A stretch of DNA of 64,000 nt from positions 310,001 through 374,000 of the forward strand of contig NZ_FNJN01000001.1 of NCBI RefSeq assembly GCF_900104345.1, read 5' to 3'. The DNA is from Microbacterium testaceum StLB037. GTDB lineage: Bacteria; Actinomycetota; Actinomycetes; Actinomycetales; Microbacteriaceae. The notes beneath the pieces were generated by a model. That model was not told where the DNA came from, made no database searches, and was given only the letters and a program-made list of their open reading frames with translations. Each line of letters opens with the position of its first letter. Within the stretch, counting starts at the first letter, position 1. Shown piece by piece: positions 47,134 through 55,613 of the stretch. Made by a program: the position numbers and the translations under genes.

Positions 47134-48852
47134 TCAGATTCGGGCCACTCCGGCCTGTGCCAGGTCGACACGGTGGGCGGAGCGGAGAATCTCAGTAGTA
47201 CGGGCCACTTCTTCGTCGACGCGCGCGGAGTCCCAACCGAGGGGCTCGGCGACCGCCTCGGCGACCTCCTGCAGGGTGCGCTCGGTCATGCCGCCGACGA
47301 ACGCCAGGTGCGTGCGGCGCAGCAGCACGTCGATCAGGTGCACGACCTGCTCGTTCTCGGCGATGAACGCGAGCTCCTCGCGGAAGTACCCGGCCGCGTC
47401 GGGAACCGGCGTCGGCTCGGCGGGCAGGGCGGCGAGGATCGCGTCGGCACGGGTGCCGTAGCGCTCCAGCATCGCCTCGACGAGCTCCGCGGAGTGCGCA
47501 TTCGTGCGCGCGGCGATCCAGCGGCGACGCTGCTCGGGCGTGGCGGGGAAGCCGGCTCCGCCGCCGATGGGCAGGCCCTGGGTGCTGACGCGGTGGGGGC
47601 GACGCAGCTTCTGCAGGGTCTTCATGCTGAGGTGCTCGGCGAGGGCGCGGAAGGTGGTCCACTTGCCGCCGACGAGGCTCATGGCGGGGACGCCCGCGAC
47701 CTCGTCCTCGACGATGCGGTAGTCGCGGGAGACGAAGCCGGGGGCGGTGTCGTCGTGGCGGGGGAGCGGGCGGATACCCGAGAACGTGTAGACGATCTGC
47801 GAGCGGTCCACGCCGATGGTGGGGAAGACGTGTCCGATGAGGTCGAAGAAGTACTCGATCTCGTCGTCGGTGCACACGACCGGCTTCGAGGGATCGGCGT
47901 CGATGTCGGTCGTGCCGACCAGGACGCGGTCCTTCAGGGGGTAGATGAGGACGATGCGGCCGTCCGAGTGCTCGAAGAAGATCTCACGACCACCGGTGGC
48001 GGCGAGCAGCTCGGGGTTGTCGAGCACGATGTGCGAGCCCTTGGTGCCGCCCATGAAGGTCGTGTCGAGGCCCATCGCCTGGTTGGCCAGGTCGGTCCAG
48101 GGTCCGGCCGTGTTGAGGACGACCTTCGCCTTGACGCTGAACTCCTCGCCCGACACCTCGTCGCGCACGCGCACGCCGTTCGCGTCGGCGCCGACGGCCG
48201 AGACGTAGTTGACGGCCTGGGTGCGGCCCGCGCCGGCCTCGATGCCGTCGCGCAGCACGTCGAGGGCGATGCGCTCGGGGTCGTGCATCGAGGCGTCGAA
48301 GTAGGTCGCGGTGTAGGCGAGGTCGGGGTTGAGCTTCGGAAGCTCGGACAGCGACTTCTTCTTGCCGAGGAAGGTGTGGCGGGGGACGGATCCGCCGTCG
48401 CGCGAGAAGGTGTCGTACATGATCAGGCCGACCTTGATGAGCAGCGCGCCGCGCTCATTGGGCTTGCCGCGACCGTGCGTCACGAGAAGACGGAAGGGTG
48501 CCGACAGGATGCCGGAGAACGTCTTGTAGATCGGGATCGTCGTCTCGAGCGGCTTGACGTAGTGGGGAGCGGTCTTGAGCAGGTCATTTCGCTCGGTGAC
48601 CGCTTCTTTGACGAGGCGGAACTCGCCGTTCTCGAGGTAGCGGATGCCGCCGTGCACCATGTGGCTGGAGGCCGAGGAGGCACCGGAGACGAAGTCGCCA
48701 CGTTCGACGAGGGCGACGCTGACGCCCTGGAGGGCGAGGTCGCGGAGGGTGGCAAGGCCGTTGATGCCCCCTCCGATGATGAGGACGTCGAGGTTCTCGG
48801 CGTCGCGGAGCGCCTGGACGTCGGCGCGGAGCGGAGTAGCGGGGGACGACAT
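47134..48852 (-). CDS. glpD: Aerobic glycerol-3-phosphate dehydrogenase
   Basis: A 572-residue FAD enzyme that oxidises glycerol-3-phosphate to dihydroxyacetone phosphate, passing electrons to quinone at the membrane. The FAD motif LIIGGGINGLATLRDLALQG starts near residue 24; 'SSHMVHGGIRYLENGEF' and the C-terminal domain 'GTRADAILAALPAEPT' are family features. GAAAGG precedes the ATG. It is divergent from the regulator gene and shares the operator at 48900-48938. Confidence 0.95.
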   Translation of the reverse strand: MSSPATPLRADVQALRDAENLDVLIIGGGINGLATLRDLALQGVSVALVERGDFVSGASSASSHMVHGGIRYLENGEFRLVKEAVTERNDLLKTAPHYVKPLETTIPIYKTFSGILSAPFRLLVTHGRGKPNERGALLIKVGLIMYDTFSRDGGSVPRHTFLGKKKSLSELPKLNPDLAYTATYFDASMHDPERIALDVLRDGIEAGAGRTQAVNYVSAVGADANGVRVRDEVSGEEFSVKAKVVLNTAGPWTDLANQAMGLDTTFMGGTKGSHIVLDNPELLAATGGREIFFEHSDGRIVLIYPLKDRVLVGTTDIDADPSKPVVCTDDEIEYFFDLIGHVFPTIGVDRSQIVYTFSGIRPLPRHDDTAPGFVSRDYRIVEDEVAGVPAMSLVGGKWTTFRALAEHLSMKTLQKLRRPHRVSTQGLPIGGGAGFPATPEQRRRWIAARTNAHSAELVEAMLERYGTRADAILAALPAEPTPVPDAAGYFREELAFIAENEQVVHLIDVLLRRTHLAFVGGMTERTLQEVAEAVAEPLGWDSARVDEEVARTTEILRSAHRVDLAQAGVARI

Positions 48853-48887
48853 GTCGACTGCGACCTTTCGTTGTTGGTACGACGATC

Positions 48888-48940
48888 ACAATGCGCTTGT
48901 CTGCACGTTGTTGCAAGCCCCTTGAACAAACGTGCAGAAT
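48888..48940. promoter_or_regulatory. Divergent glpD/regulator control region with operator
   Basis: The inverted repeat TCTGCACGTT (48900-48909) / AACGTGCAGA (48929-48938) has perfect 10-bp arms, 19 nt apart. Between the arms, the palindromic TTGCAA (48911-48916) can serve as -35 in both directions: 18 bp before CAGAAT (48935-48940) for the regulator, and 17 bp before CATTGT (minus strand, 48888-48893) for glpD. Bound repressor would cover both promoters. Binding by the adjacent regulator is inferred. Confidence 0.6.
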
Positions 48941-48964
48941 AGTGTTCATGAAGGTAACCGGACG

Positions 48965-49930
48965 GTGGTGACGCAGGCCGAGGAGCGCTCCCGTGACGCC
49001 CTGCGCGCGGCGCAGCTCTACTACATGCAGGACCTCACGATGGATGCCATCGCGCACGAGATGAGGGTCTCGCGCTCATCGGTGTCGCGTCTGCTGCAGC
49101 ACGCCCGCGACGTCGGCCTCGTCACGATCTCGATCAGCCCGCCCGACGACGCCCGAGGGCAGATGGCCCAGCGGATCGCCGATCGCTTCGGCATCACGGC
49201 GCACGTCGTGCCCACGCCCCCGCGCACCTCCGAGGCCGAGCGGCTCGAGCGCACGGCGTTGACCGCCGCGCGCATCCTGGCGGAGCGCGTCGAGTCGTCG
49301 ATGACGATCGGGGTGGCCTGGGGGTCGACCCTCTCGGCCGTGGCCCGCCACGTCCCCCAGAAGGACGTCCACGACACCCACATCGTGCAGATGAACGGTG
49401 CGGCCAACGTGCGCACCTCGGGCATCCCGTACGCGGGCGAGATCCTGTCGAAGTTCGGCGCGGCCTGGTCGTCGTCCGTGCACCAATTCCCGGTGCCCGC
49501 GCTGTTCGACGACCCCCTCACCAAGCAGTCGATGTGGCGGGAGCGCTCGGTGCGTTCGGTGCTCGAGATCCAGCAGCGCGTCGGCCTGTTCGTCTTCGGG
49601 CTCGGCTCCCCGCACGCCGACGTGCCCTCGCACGTCTACAGCGGCGACTACTTCGACGAGCGCGACCGCGCGGTCATCGAGCGCGAGGGCGTGGTCGGCG
49701 ACTGCGCCACCGTGTTCTACCGCGCCGACGGCTCGAGCGACATCCCCGAGCTCAACGCCCGCTCGAGCGGGCCGGACCTCGACACCGTGCGGCGCATTCC
49801 CCGTCGTTTCTGCGTGGTGTCGAGCCTGTCCAAGCTCGACGGCCTGCGCGGCGCCCTGGCCGCCGATCTCGTCACCGAGCTGGTGGTCGAGGAGTCCCTC
49901 GCGCGCCGCCTGCTCAGCGTCACGCGCTGA
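48965..49930 (+). CDS. SorC/DeoR-type sugar-binding transcriptional regulator
   Basis: A 321-residue regulator. The N-terminal HTH (about 31-52, 'MDAIAHEMRVSRSSVSRLLQ') is followed by the SorC sugar-binding domain from about 65, with the phosphosugar loop 'TIGVAWGSTLSAVARHV' and 'VGDCATVFYRADGS'. The GTG at 48965 or the adjacent one at 48968 is the start; the latter overlaps the stop of an 8-codon ATG frame (48948-48971, MKVTGRW). Being between glpD and dhaKLM, it probably controls glycerol/dihydroxyacetone genes, with a triose phosphate or glycerol-3-phosphate as effector. That effector is a guess. Confidence 0.88.
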   Translation: MVTQAEERSRDALRAAQLYYMQDLTMDAIAHEMRVSRSSVSRLLQHARDVGLVTISISPPDDARGQMAQRIADRFGITAHVVPTPPRTSEAERLERTALTAARILAERVESSMTIGVAWGSTLSAVARHVPQKDVHDTHIVQMNGAANVRTSGIPYAGEILSKFGAAWSSSVHQFPVPALFDDPLTKQSMWRERSVRSVLEIQQRVGLFVFGLGSPHADVPSHVYSGDYFDERDRAVIEREGVVGDCATVFYRADGSSDIPELNARSSGPDLDTVRRIPRRFCVVSSLSKLDGLRGALAADLVTELVVEESLARRLLSVTR

Positions 49931-49948
49931 CGCGTTCGGTCGCCCCCG

Positions 49949-50680
49949 TCATCTCTCGCCGAACCCGTCGGCGATGAGGGCGTGCAGCTCGTCGAGCGCT
50001 GCTCGCGCCTCGGGACCCGAGGCGCTCACGCGGACGCGCGCACCCTGCCGCACGCCCAGAGCCATGAGAGCGAGCAGGCTCCGCCCCGACACCTCGTCGG
50101 ATCCGGTCTCGAGGTCGGCGATGCGCACCTCGGCATCGTGGCGCGAGGCGGCCTTGACGAAGGTCGCGGCCGGACGCGCGTGCAGGCCCGAGGGATTGGT
50201 CACGACGGCCTCGAACGACAGCGACTGATCCTCCGACGCCTTCTCCGCCGCCTGCGGAATGGATGCCGACTCTTCGGCGTCGTCGCCCAGCTGACGCGCC
50301 TTCGCCCCCGCGGCGGTGGCGCACTCCCGTGAAACGGTCTCGAGGTCCGCTCCGCCCGCGGCGGTCACCACGGCCGCCACGAGACCCTCCACGAAGGGGG
50401 CGGGGCTCAAGCGCACGCGGTCCGGCACCGCGACGAACTCGAGGGCCGTCTCGGCGCTGAGGATCGCGGACCCGAGGTCCATCAGGACGAGGACGCCGTC
50501 CCCGGAGTCCGCCTCGTCGATCGCGGCGGCGATGGCCACGGCATCCGTTCCGAGATCGTCGTCGGGGCCGCCGGCCGCGACGCGGACGTCGGGCGGATTC
50601 GCCCCGCCCATCTGCAGGGCCAGATGCACCGCGGCCTCGGCGAGGGCGCGGGAGTGCGAGACGGTGACGATCCCGATCAC
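49949..50680 (-). CDS. dhaM: PTS-dependent dihydroxyacetone kinase, phosphoryl donor subunit DhaM
   Basis: A 243-residue two-domain protein. An EIIA-mannose-type domain (1-125) has phosphoryl His9 in TVSHSRALAE, and an HPr-like domain (about 155-243) has His167 in NPSGLHARPA. A Glu/Ala-rich linker joins them. The EI-like third domain of E. coli DhaM is absent, so phosphate must come from a separate PTS enzyme I. The GTG start overlaps the dhaL stop (GTGA). It passes phosphate to the ADP bound in DhaL. Confidence 0.93.
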   Translation of the reverse strand: MIGIVTVSHSRALAEAAVHLALQMGGANPPDVRVAAGGPDDDLGTDAVAIAAAIDEADSGDGVLVLMDLGSAILSAETALEFVAVPDRVRLSPAPFVEGLVAAVVTAAGGADLETVSRECATAAGAKARQLGDDAEESASIPQAAEKASEDQSLSFEAVVTNPSGLHARPAATFVKAASRHDAEVRIADLETGSDEVSGRSLLALMALGVRQGARVRVSASGPEARAALDELHALIADGFGER

Positions 50681-51312
50681 GCGGCTCCCGCCAGGGTGTC
50701 GCGCAGGGCTTCGAGCAGCAGGGTCGCCGAGGTGGCGCCGGGATCGAGGTGTCCGGCGCTGCGCTCGCCGAGGTAGCTCGCCCGGCCCTTGCGCGCGACC
50801 AGCGGCTCGGTCGCATCGCGCCCACGGGCCGCGGCGTCGGCGGCGGCGCGAGCGGCTTCAGCCAGGCCCTCGGCGGCCGCGGCGTCCCACGCGTCCAGGG
50901 CGGGGGAAAGGGCGTCGATCATCGTCTTGTCGCCCAGCTCGGCCTTGCCGCGGGCGACGACCCCCTCGACCCCGGCGCGCAGCGCGGCGCCGAGGGTCGC
51001 GGCATCCACCTCCGTCTCGGTGCCCAGCGCGGGGCCCATGCGCAGGAAGAGCGTGCCGTACAGCGGACCGCTCGCTCCGCCGACCGATGAGACGAGGGTC
51101 ATGCCGACTGTCTTGAACAGATCGGAGGGGCTCGCGGGAGCGGGATCGAGCTTGGCGACGACCGCATCGAGACCGCGCGCCATGTTCGACCCGTGGTCGG
51201 CGTCGCCGATCTCGGAGTCGAGGCGCGTCAACTCGTCCTTGTGCGCGTGGACGGCGTCGCGGAACGCGCGGACCCATGCGACGAGGTCGTCGGTCGAGAC
51301 CGCCCCGCTCAT
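50677..51312 (-). CDS. dhaL: Dihydroxyacetone kinase subunit DhaL
   Basis: A 211-residue all-helical nucleotide-binding subunit. The Mg/ADP ligands appear in 'LDSEIGDADHGSNMARGLDA' (about 33-52, DxDHG), and 'GGASGPLYGTLFLRMG' is conserved. In the PTS-dependent system DhaL carries tightly bound ADP/ATP that is rephosphorylated by DhaM. The ATG overlaps the dhaK stop by 4 nt. Confidence 0.95.
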   Translation of the reverse strand: MSGAVSTDDLVAWVRAFRDAVHAHKDELTRLDSEIGDADHGSNMARGLDAVVAKLDPAPASPSDLFKTVGMTLVSSVGGASGPLYGTLFLRMGPALGTETEVDAATLGAALRAGVEGVVARGKAELGDKTMIDALSPALDAWDAAAAEGLAEAARAAADAAARGRDATEPLVARKGRASYLGERSAGHLDPGATSATLLLEALRDTLAGAA

Positions 51313-52304
51313 GCGCCCCACCGCAGGCCCGGGGTCACGACGGGCGCATCCCACAGGCGCAGCATCTCGTCGTCGGCCTTCACGACGGTCAACGACGCCC
51401 CGGCCATGTCGAGGCTCGTGATGTAGTCGCCGATCAGAACGCGCTGGACGTCGACGCCGGCCCCGGCCAGCAGCGGCGCGATCTCTCCGTACAACAGGTA
51501 CTGCTCGATCAGCGGGGTGCCGCCCAGGCCCGACAACAGCACGATCGCCGGTCCCACGGGCTCGCCGAAATCGTGCACGATCGGGTCGACCATGAGCTTG
51601 GCGATCTCTCGAGCGGATGCCAGCTTCACGCGCGAGCGACCGGGTTCGCCGTGGATGCCGACACCGACCTCCATCTCGTCGTCGGGGAGCTCGAAGGTGG
51701 GGCGGCCCGCGGCGGGGACGGTGCAGCTCGTGAGAGCCACGCCCATCGACCGGCCGGCGGCCGAGACGCGACGCGCGAGCTCGGCGACCGCCGCGAGATC
51801 GGCCCCTTCTTCGGCGAAGGCGCCGACGATCTTCTCGAGGATGACGGTGGTGCCCGTTCCGCGGCGACCCGCGGTCCAGGTCGAGTCGGTCACGGCGACG
51901 TCATCGGCCACGACGACCGATTCCACCTGCACGCCCTCGGCCGCGGCGAGCTCCGCCGCCATCTCGAAGTTGAGGACGTCTCCGGTGTAGTTCTTCACGA
52001 TGTGCAGCACACCGGCACCCGAGTCGACCGCCTGCGTGGCGGCGAGCACCTGGTCGGGAGTGGGGGAGGTGAAGACCTCTCCTGCGGCCGCGGCATCGAG
52101 CATGCCCCGCCCGACGAAACCGCCGTGCATCGGCTCGTGCCCCGATCCACCGCCGGACACCAGCGCGACCTTGCCCGACCGCGTCGGCTCCGCGCGCAGG
52201 ATGACCCGGTTCTCGGCATCCACCCGCACGTCCGGATGGGCGACCTGGATGCCGCGGAGGGCCTCGGCCAAGACGTCGGCGGGGTCGTTGACGAACTTCT
52301 TCAC
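51309..52304 (-). CDS. dhaK: Dihydroxyacetone kinase substrate-binding subunit DhaK
   Basis: A 331-residue subunit that binds dihydroxyacetone covalently. His218 (VGVGIHGEPG) is the hemiaminal-forming residue; His56 (GSGHEPMHGG) and Asp109 (NYTGDVLNFEMA) are catalytic. The positions coincide with the E. coli numbering as I remember it. The GTG start follows AGGAGG. It is the first gene of the dhaKLM operon, transcribed towards the SorC-type regulator gene, which it meets convergently. Confidence 0.96.
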   Translation of the reverse strand: MKKFVNDPADVLAEALRGIQVAHPDVRVDAENRVILRAEPTRSGKVALVSGGGSGHEPMHGGFVGRGMLDAAAAGEVFTSPTPDQVLAATQAVDSGAGVLHIVKNYTGDVLNFEMAAELAAAEGVQVESVVVADDVAVTDSTWTAGRRGTGTTVILEKIVGAFAEEGADLAAVAELARRVSAAGRSMGVALTSCTVPAAGRPTFELPDDEMEVGVGIHGEPGRSRVKLASAREIAKLMVDPIVHDFGEPVGPAIVLLSGLGGTPLIEQYLLYGEIAPLLAGAGVDVQRVLIGDYITSLDMAGASLTVVKADDEMLRLWDAPVVTPGLRWGA

Positions 52305-52406
52305 GGTGCCTCCTCGTTGTGGCGACGACGGTTCGGGCCGTCGGTTTCGACCCTGCTCGCAGGTCGCCGTTCCGTCAAGGAGGAAAAGCCGGTAAGACGC
52401 GGGCGC

Positions 52407-53156
52407 TCAGAGCCGCTCGTGGGGGAGGACCTGCTTGATGCGCTCGATCGGGTTCTGCGCCGGGGCCTCGTTGTAGGCGTTCGCGAGCTCCTGCTCGCTC
52501 AGGGCGTGGATCGCGGCCATGATCTCGTCGGTGGCGCCACGGCGCGCGCGGCCCGAGGAAGCGGCCCCGTGCGGGGAGAGATCGAGGGGGGCGCCGAAAC
52601 GCACCGTGATGCGCTCCTTGGTCGTGGGGATCTTCGCGCCCACCGGCATGACCTTGTCGGTGCCGATGAGACCCACCGGCACGACCGGAGCTCCGGTCTG
52701 CAGGGCGAGGAAGGCGACCCCGGTCCGGCCCTTGTACAGGCGACCGTCGAGCGAACGCGTGCCCTCGGGGTAGAGCGCGACGGCGCGGCCGTCCTCGAGT
52801 AGGGCGCGCTGTTGGTCGAGGGCCTCGAGCGCCTTCTGGCCCGCGCCGCGCTCGACCGGGATGGCGCCGATCGCCGTGAAGAACTGACGCGACGCCCACT
52901 TCTCGAAGTAGGCCGACTTCGCCATGAAGTGCACCGGGCGGGGAGCGGCGACCGGGATGGCGATGGAATCGATGAACGACAGGTGGTTGCTCGCGAAGAT
53001 GACGGGGCCGATGCGCGGGACGTTCTCGCGCCCCTCGATGCGCGGGCGGTACACGGCACGCGCCAGGGGGGCGATGAGGAGACGTCCGAGACGGTAGGTC
53101 GCGCCCATCTGCTCCGGCACGGTCACGGGGGTCTCGGCGGGCAGGTCGGAACTCAC
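52407..53156 (-). CDS. plsC: 1-acyl-sn-glycerol-3-phosphate acyltransferase
   Basis: A 249-residue PlsC-type acyltransferase. The catalytic HX4D is in SNHLSFIDS (about 56-64), followed by 'FTAIGAIPVERG' and the EGTRS motif in YPEGTRSLDG. It adds the second acyl chain to lysophosphatidic acid at the membrane. The GTG start at 53156 fits the family length. The last 40 residues are an unconserved, charged helix. It is a stand-alone gene, divergent from the FKBP lipoprotein. Confidence 0.9.
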   Translation of the reverse strand: MSSDLPAETPVTVPEQMGATYRLGRLLIAPLARAVYRPRIEGRENVPRIGPVIFASNHLSFIDSIAIPVAAPRPVHFMAKSAYFEKWASRQFFTAIGAIPVERGAGQKALEALDQQRALLEDGRAVALYPEGTRSLDGRLYKGRTGVAFLALQTGAPVVPVGLIGTDKVMPVGAKIPTTKERITVRFGAPLDLSPHGAASSGRARRGATDEIMAAIHALSEQELANAYNEAPAQNPIERIKQVLPHERL

Positions 53157-53312
53157 CCGTCGAGGCTACTCGCCGCCGCATGCCCGGGCGTGCATGGTGC
53201 GCGCGTGTACACGACGAACGCGCGCGAGCGAGGACGCGCACCGGCCTCCCAGCCGCGGCAAAGACGAATGCGCGAGGATGGGGTCTTCCTGTCTTGCTTC
53301 GAGAGGTCACCC

Positions 53313-54305
53313 GTGCGCTTCCGCCCGATCGCTTCCCTGTCCGTCGTCGCCGCCGCGGCCCTGCTGCTGGCCGGATGCTCCGGTTCCCCCGACGAGGCGT
53401 CGACGCCCGACGCGAGCGGCTCGGCCGACGCGGGACAGTGCCAGAGCGCGCTCGCCGACGCCCCGGCCCCCGACGGTCTCGTCGTGTCGGGAGACTTCCA
53501 GTCGAAGGTCAGCGTCACCCTCCCCGACGGGTACAACCCCACCGCCCTGCAGCGCACGACCCTCGTCGAGGGCACGGGCCAGCAGGTGAAGGCCGGCGAC
53601 GTCCTCAAGGCGAACTTCACGCTGATCGACACCGCCTCCGGCGCCGTCCAGCTCCAGACGCTCGACACCGAGCCGAACGGCATGGACACGCTCATCTCTT
53701 CGCAGCAGATCTTCGGCGCCGCCCTCGAGTGCGCCCCCCTCGGGTCGCGCACCGTCTCGTCGTTCCCCGCCGGCACGCTCGGCGAGGGCTCGCCCGCCTT
53801 CGTGCTCGTCGCCGACTCCCTCTCCGAGCTGCCGACCCGCGCCGAGGGCACCGAGGTCCCTCCCGTCGACGGCATGCCCGCGGTGACGTTCGACGACAAC
53901 GGCGCCCCCACCACCACGACGAACGCCGACGGCAAGCAGATGCTGCCCCAGCCGACGGCTCCGGCGCCCACCGAGGTCCGCATCGAGAACCTGCGCCAGG
54001 GCGCGGGCGAGGTCGTGAACCCGGGCGATCAGGTGATCGTGCAGTACACGGGCGCGCTCTACGACAGCGGTCAGGTCTTCGACTCCAGCTGGCAGCGCGG
54101 GGCCCCGGCCCAGTTCGTGACCAACCAGGTCGTCGACGGGTTCCGCCAGGCGCTCGAGGGGCAGACGGTCGGCTCGCAGGTCGTCGTCGTCATCCCGCCC
54201 GCCGCGGGCTACGGCGACAAGGCCCAGGGCGACATCCCCGCGAACTCGACCCTGTTCTTCGTCGTCGACATCCTCGGGGTCCAGCACGCCGACATGGCGG
54301 GCTAA
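53313..54305 (+). CDS. FKBP-type peptidyl-prolyl isomerase lipoprotein
   Basis: A 330-residue lipoprotein. The lipobox is LLLAGC with Cys22. An N-terminal FKBP-like domain (about 60-180) is degenerate, with 'LVEGTGQQVKAGDVLKANFT' but no second half of the active-site pattern. The C-terminal FKBP domain (about 225-330) is complete: VIVQYTGALYDSGQVFDSSW and the VIPPAAGYGDKAQGDIPANS loop. It would fold secreted proteins outside the membrane. The GTG follows GAGAGG; longer upstream starts lose the signal peptide position. Confidence 0.9.
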   Translation: MRFRPIASLSVVAAAALLLAGCSGSPDEASTPDASGSADAGQCQSALADAPAPDGLVVSGDFQSKVSVTLPDGYNPTALQRTTLVEGTGQQVKAGDVLKANFTLIDTASGAVQLQTLDTEPNGMDTLISSQQIFGAALECAPLGSRTVSSFPAGTLGEGSPAFVLVADSLSELPTRAEGTEVPPVDGMPAVTFDDNGAPTTTTNADGKQMLPQPTAPAPTEVRIENLRQGAGEVVNPGDQVIVQYTGALYDSGQVFDSSWQRGAPAQFVTNQVVDGFRQALEGQTVGSQVVVVIPPAAGYGDKAQGDIPANSTLFFVVDILGVQHADMAG

Positions 54306-54306
54306 G

Positions 54307-54312
54307 TAGGCT
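54307..54312 (+). promoter_or_regulatory. -10 box TAGGCT of dxr
   Basis: TAGGCT ends 6 nt before the dxr ATG, overlapping the end of the FKBP gene. The predicted mRNA is leaderless. Confidence 0.4.
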
Positions 54313-54318
54313 GAGGGA

Positions 54319-55401
54319 ATGCGCCGCGTCCTCATCCTCGGTTCCACCGGTTCGATCGGCACGCAGGCGCTCGACGTCATCGCGAACAACGCCGACCGAT
54401 TCGAGGTCGTCGGACTCGCCGCCGGCACCGATCGCGCCGGCGTCGAGTCCCAGGCCGCGGCCTTCGGCGTCGAGCACACGGCCCTCGGCGCGGTCGAGGC
54501 GGAGCAGCTCGTCCGCGACGTCGAGGCCGACGTGGTGCTCAACGGCATCACCGGATCGGTCGGACTCGGCCCCACGATCGCCGCGCTCGAAACGGGACGC
54601 ACCCTCGCGCTCGCCAACAAGGAGTCGTTGATCGTCGGCGGCGACCTCGTCACCGCCCTCGCCGCGCCGGGGCAGATCGTGCCCGTCGACTCCGAGCACT
54701 CGGCGATCGCGCAGGCGCTACGATCCGGTCACGCCGGCGAGGTGCGTCGGCTCGTGCTCACGGCATCCGGAGGCCCTTTCCGTGGGCGCTCGCGGGACGA
54801 GCTGCAGAACGTCACCCCCGCCGAAGCCCTCGCTCACCCGACGTGGGACATGGGGCGCGTCGTCACGACGAACTCGGCCACCCTCGTCAACAAGGGCCTC
54901 GAGGTGATCGAAGCGCACCTGCTCTTCGACGTGCCGTACGACCGCATCGCCGTGACCGTCCACCCGCAGTCGATCGTGCACTCCATGGTGGAGTTCGTCG
55001 ACGGCTCGACCATCGCCCAGGCGTCGCCGCCCGACATGCGGCTCCCCATCTCGTTGGGGCTCGACTGGCCGAACCGGATCTCGGGTGTCGGCGCCCCGCT
55101 CGACTGGACCCGCGCCTCGGAGTGGACATTCGAGCCGCTCGACGAGAAGGCCTTCGGCTCGGTGGCCCTCGCGAAAGAGGTCGGACGGGCCGGGGCGACC
55201 TACCCCGCCGTCTTCAACGCCGCCAACGAACAGGCCGTCGACGCGTTCCACGAGGGACGGTTGGGTTTCCTCGAGATCGTCGAACTGATCGAACGCGTGG
55301 TCGATCGCCACGAGCCGCCCACGACGCTCACCCGCGAGTCCCTCGCCGAGGCCGAGGCCTGGGCGCGTCGCACGGCAGACGCGCTTATCGCCGCGCGCTG
55401 A
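54319..55401 (+). CDS. dxr: 1-deoxy-D-xylulose 5-phosphate reductoisomerase
   Basis: A 360-residue MEP-pathway enzyme converting DXP to MEP with NADPH. The cofactor loop [11 protein letters not shown] (about 8-18), NKESLIVGG, the metal site 'VDSEHSAI' and 'ASGGPFRG' are all present, as is the '[12 protein letters not shown]' motif. It is a single gene here; in mycobacteria dxr, rip1 (rseP) and ispG are adjacent, and in this window a Mur ligase and a fused anthranilate synthase have been placed between them. Confidence 0.97.
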   Translation: MRRVLILGSTGSIGTQALDVIANNADRFEVVGLAAGTDRAGVESQAAAFGVEHTALGAVEAEQLVRDVEADVVLNGITGSVGLGPTIAALETGRTLALANKESLIVGGDLVTALAAPGQIVPVDSEHSAIAQALRSGHAGEVRRLVLTASGGPFRGRSRDELQNVTPAEALAHPTWDMGRVVTTNSATLVNKGLEVIEAHLLFDVPYDRIAVTVHPQSIVHSMVEFVDGSTIAQASPPDMRLPISLGLDWPNRISGVGAPLDWTRASEWTFEPLDEKAFGSVALAKEVGRAGATYPAVFNAANEQAVDAFHEGRLGFLEIVELIERVVDRHEPPTTLTRESLAEAEAWARRTADALIAAR

Positions 55402-55416
55402 GGCGGGCCGGGCGGC

Positions 55417-55475
55417 GGGTTCGACGAGCTCAGCCCCCTCGTGATGGGAGAGGTCCCCGAGCCTGTGGAAGGGGC
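55417..55475. repeat. Imperfect palindromic intergenic repeat
   Basis: GGGTTCGACGAGCTCAGCCCC (without its last base, about 55417-55436) and the inverse-related GTCCCCGAGCCTGTGGAAGG (about 55452-55471) are diverged inverted copies of a 'CTTCGACAGGCTCAGGG'-like unit, which I recall as a common intergenic repeat in several bacteria. They frame a potential long hairpin after dxr. The rest of the 212-nt gap, 55402-55613, is GC-rich, with further partial copies and no gene. Confidence 0.45.
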
Positions 55476-55613
55476 CCGCGCGTGCGCTGACCCCGGCGGG
55501 CTCGGCCCTCGTAGGGGAAGGTCCCCGAGGGGGTCAAGCCCTGCGGCTCACCGTCCTCGGCTGGAGGGCCCCTGAGCCGGGCCAGGGGGACGGGATGCCG
55601 CGTTACCCGCGCC

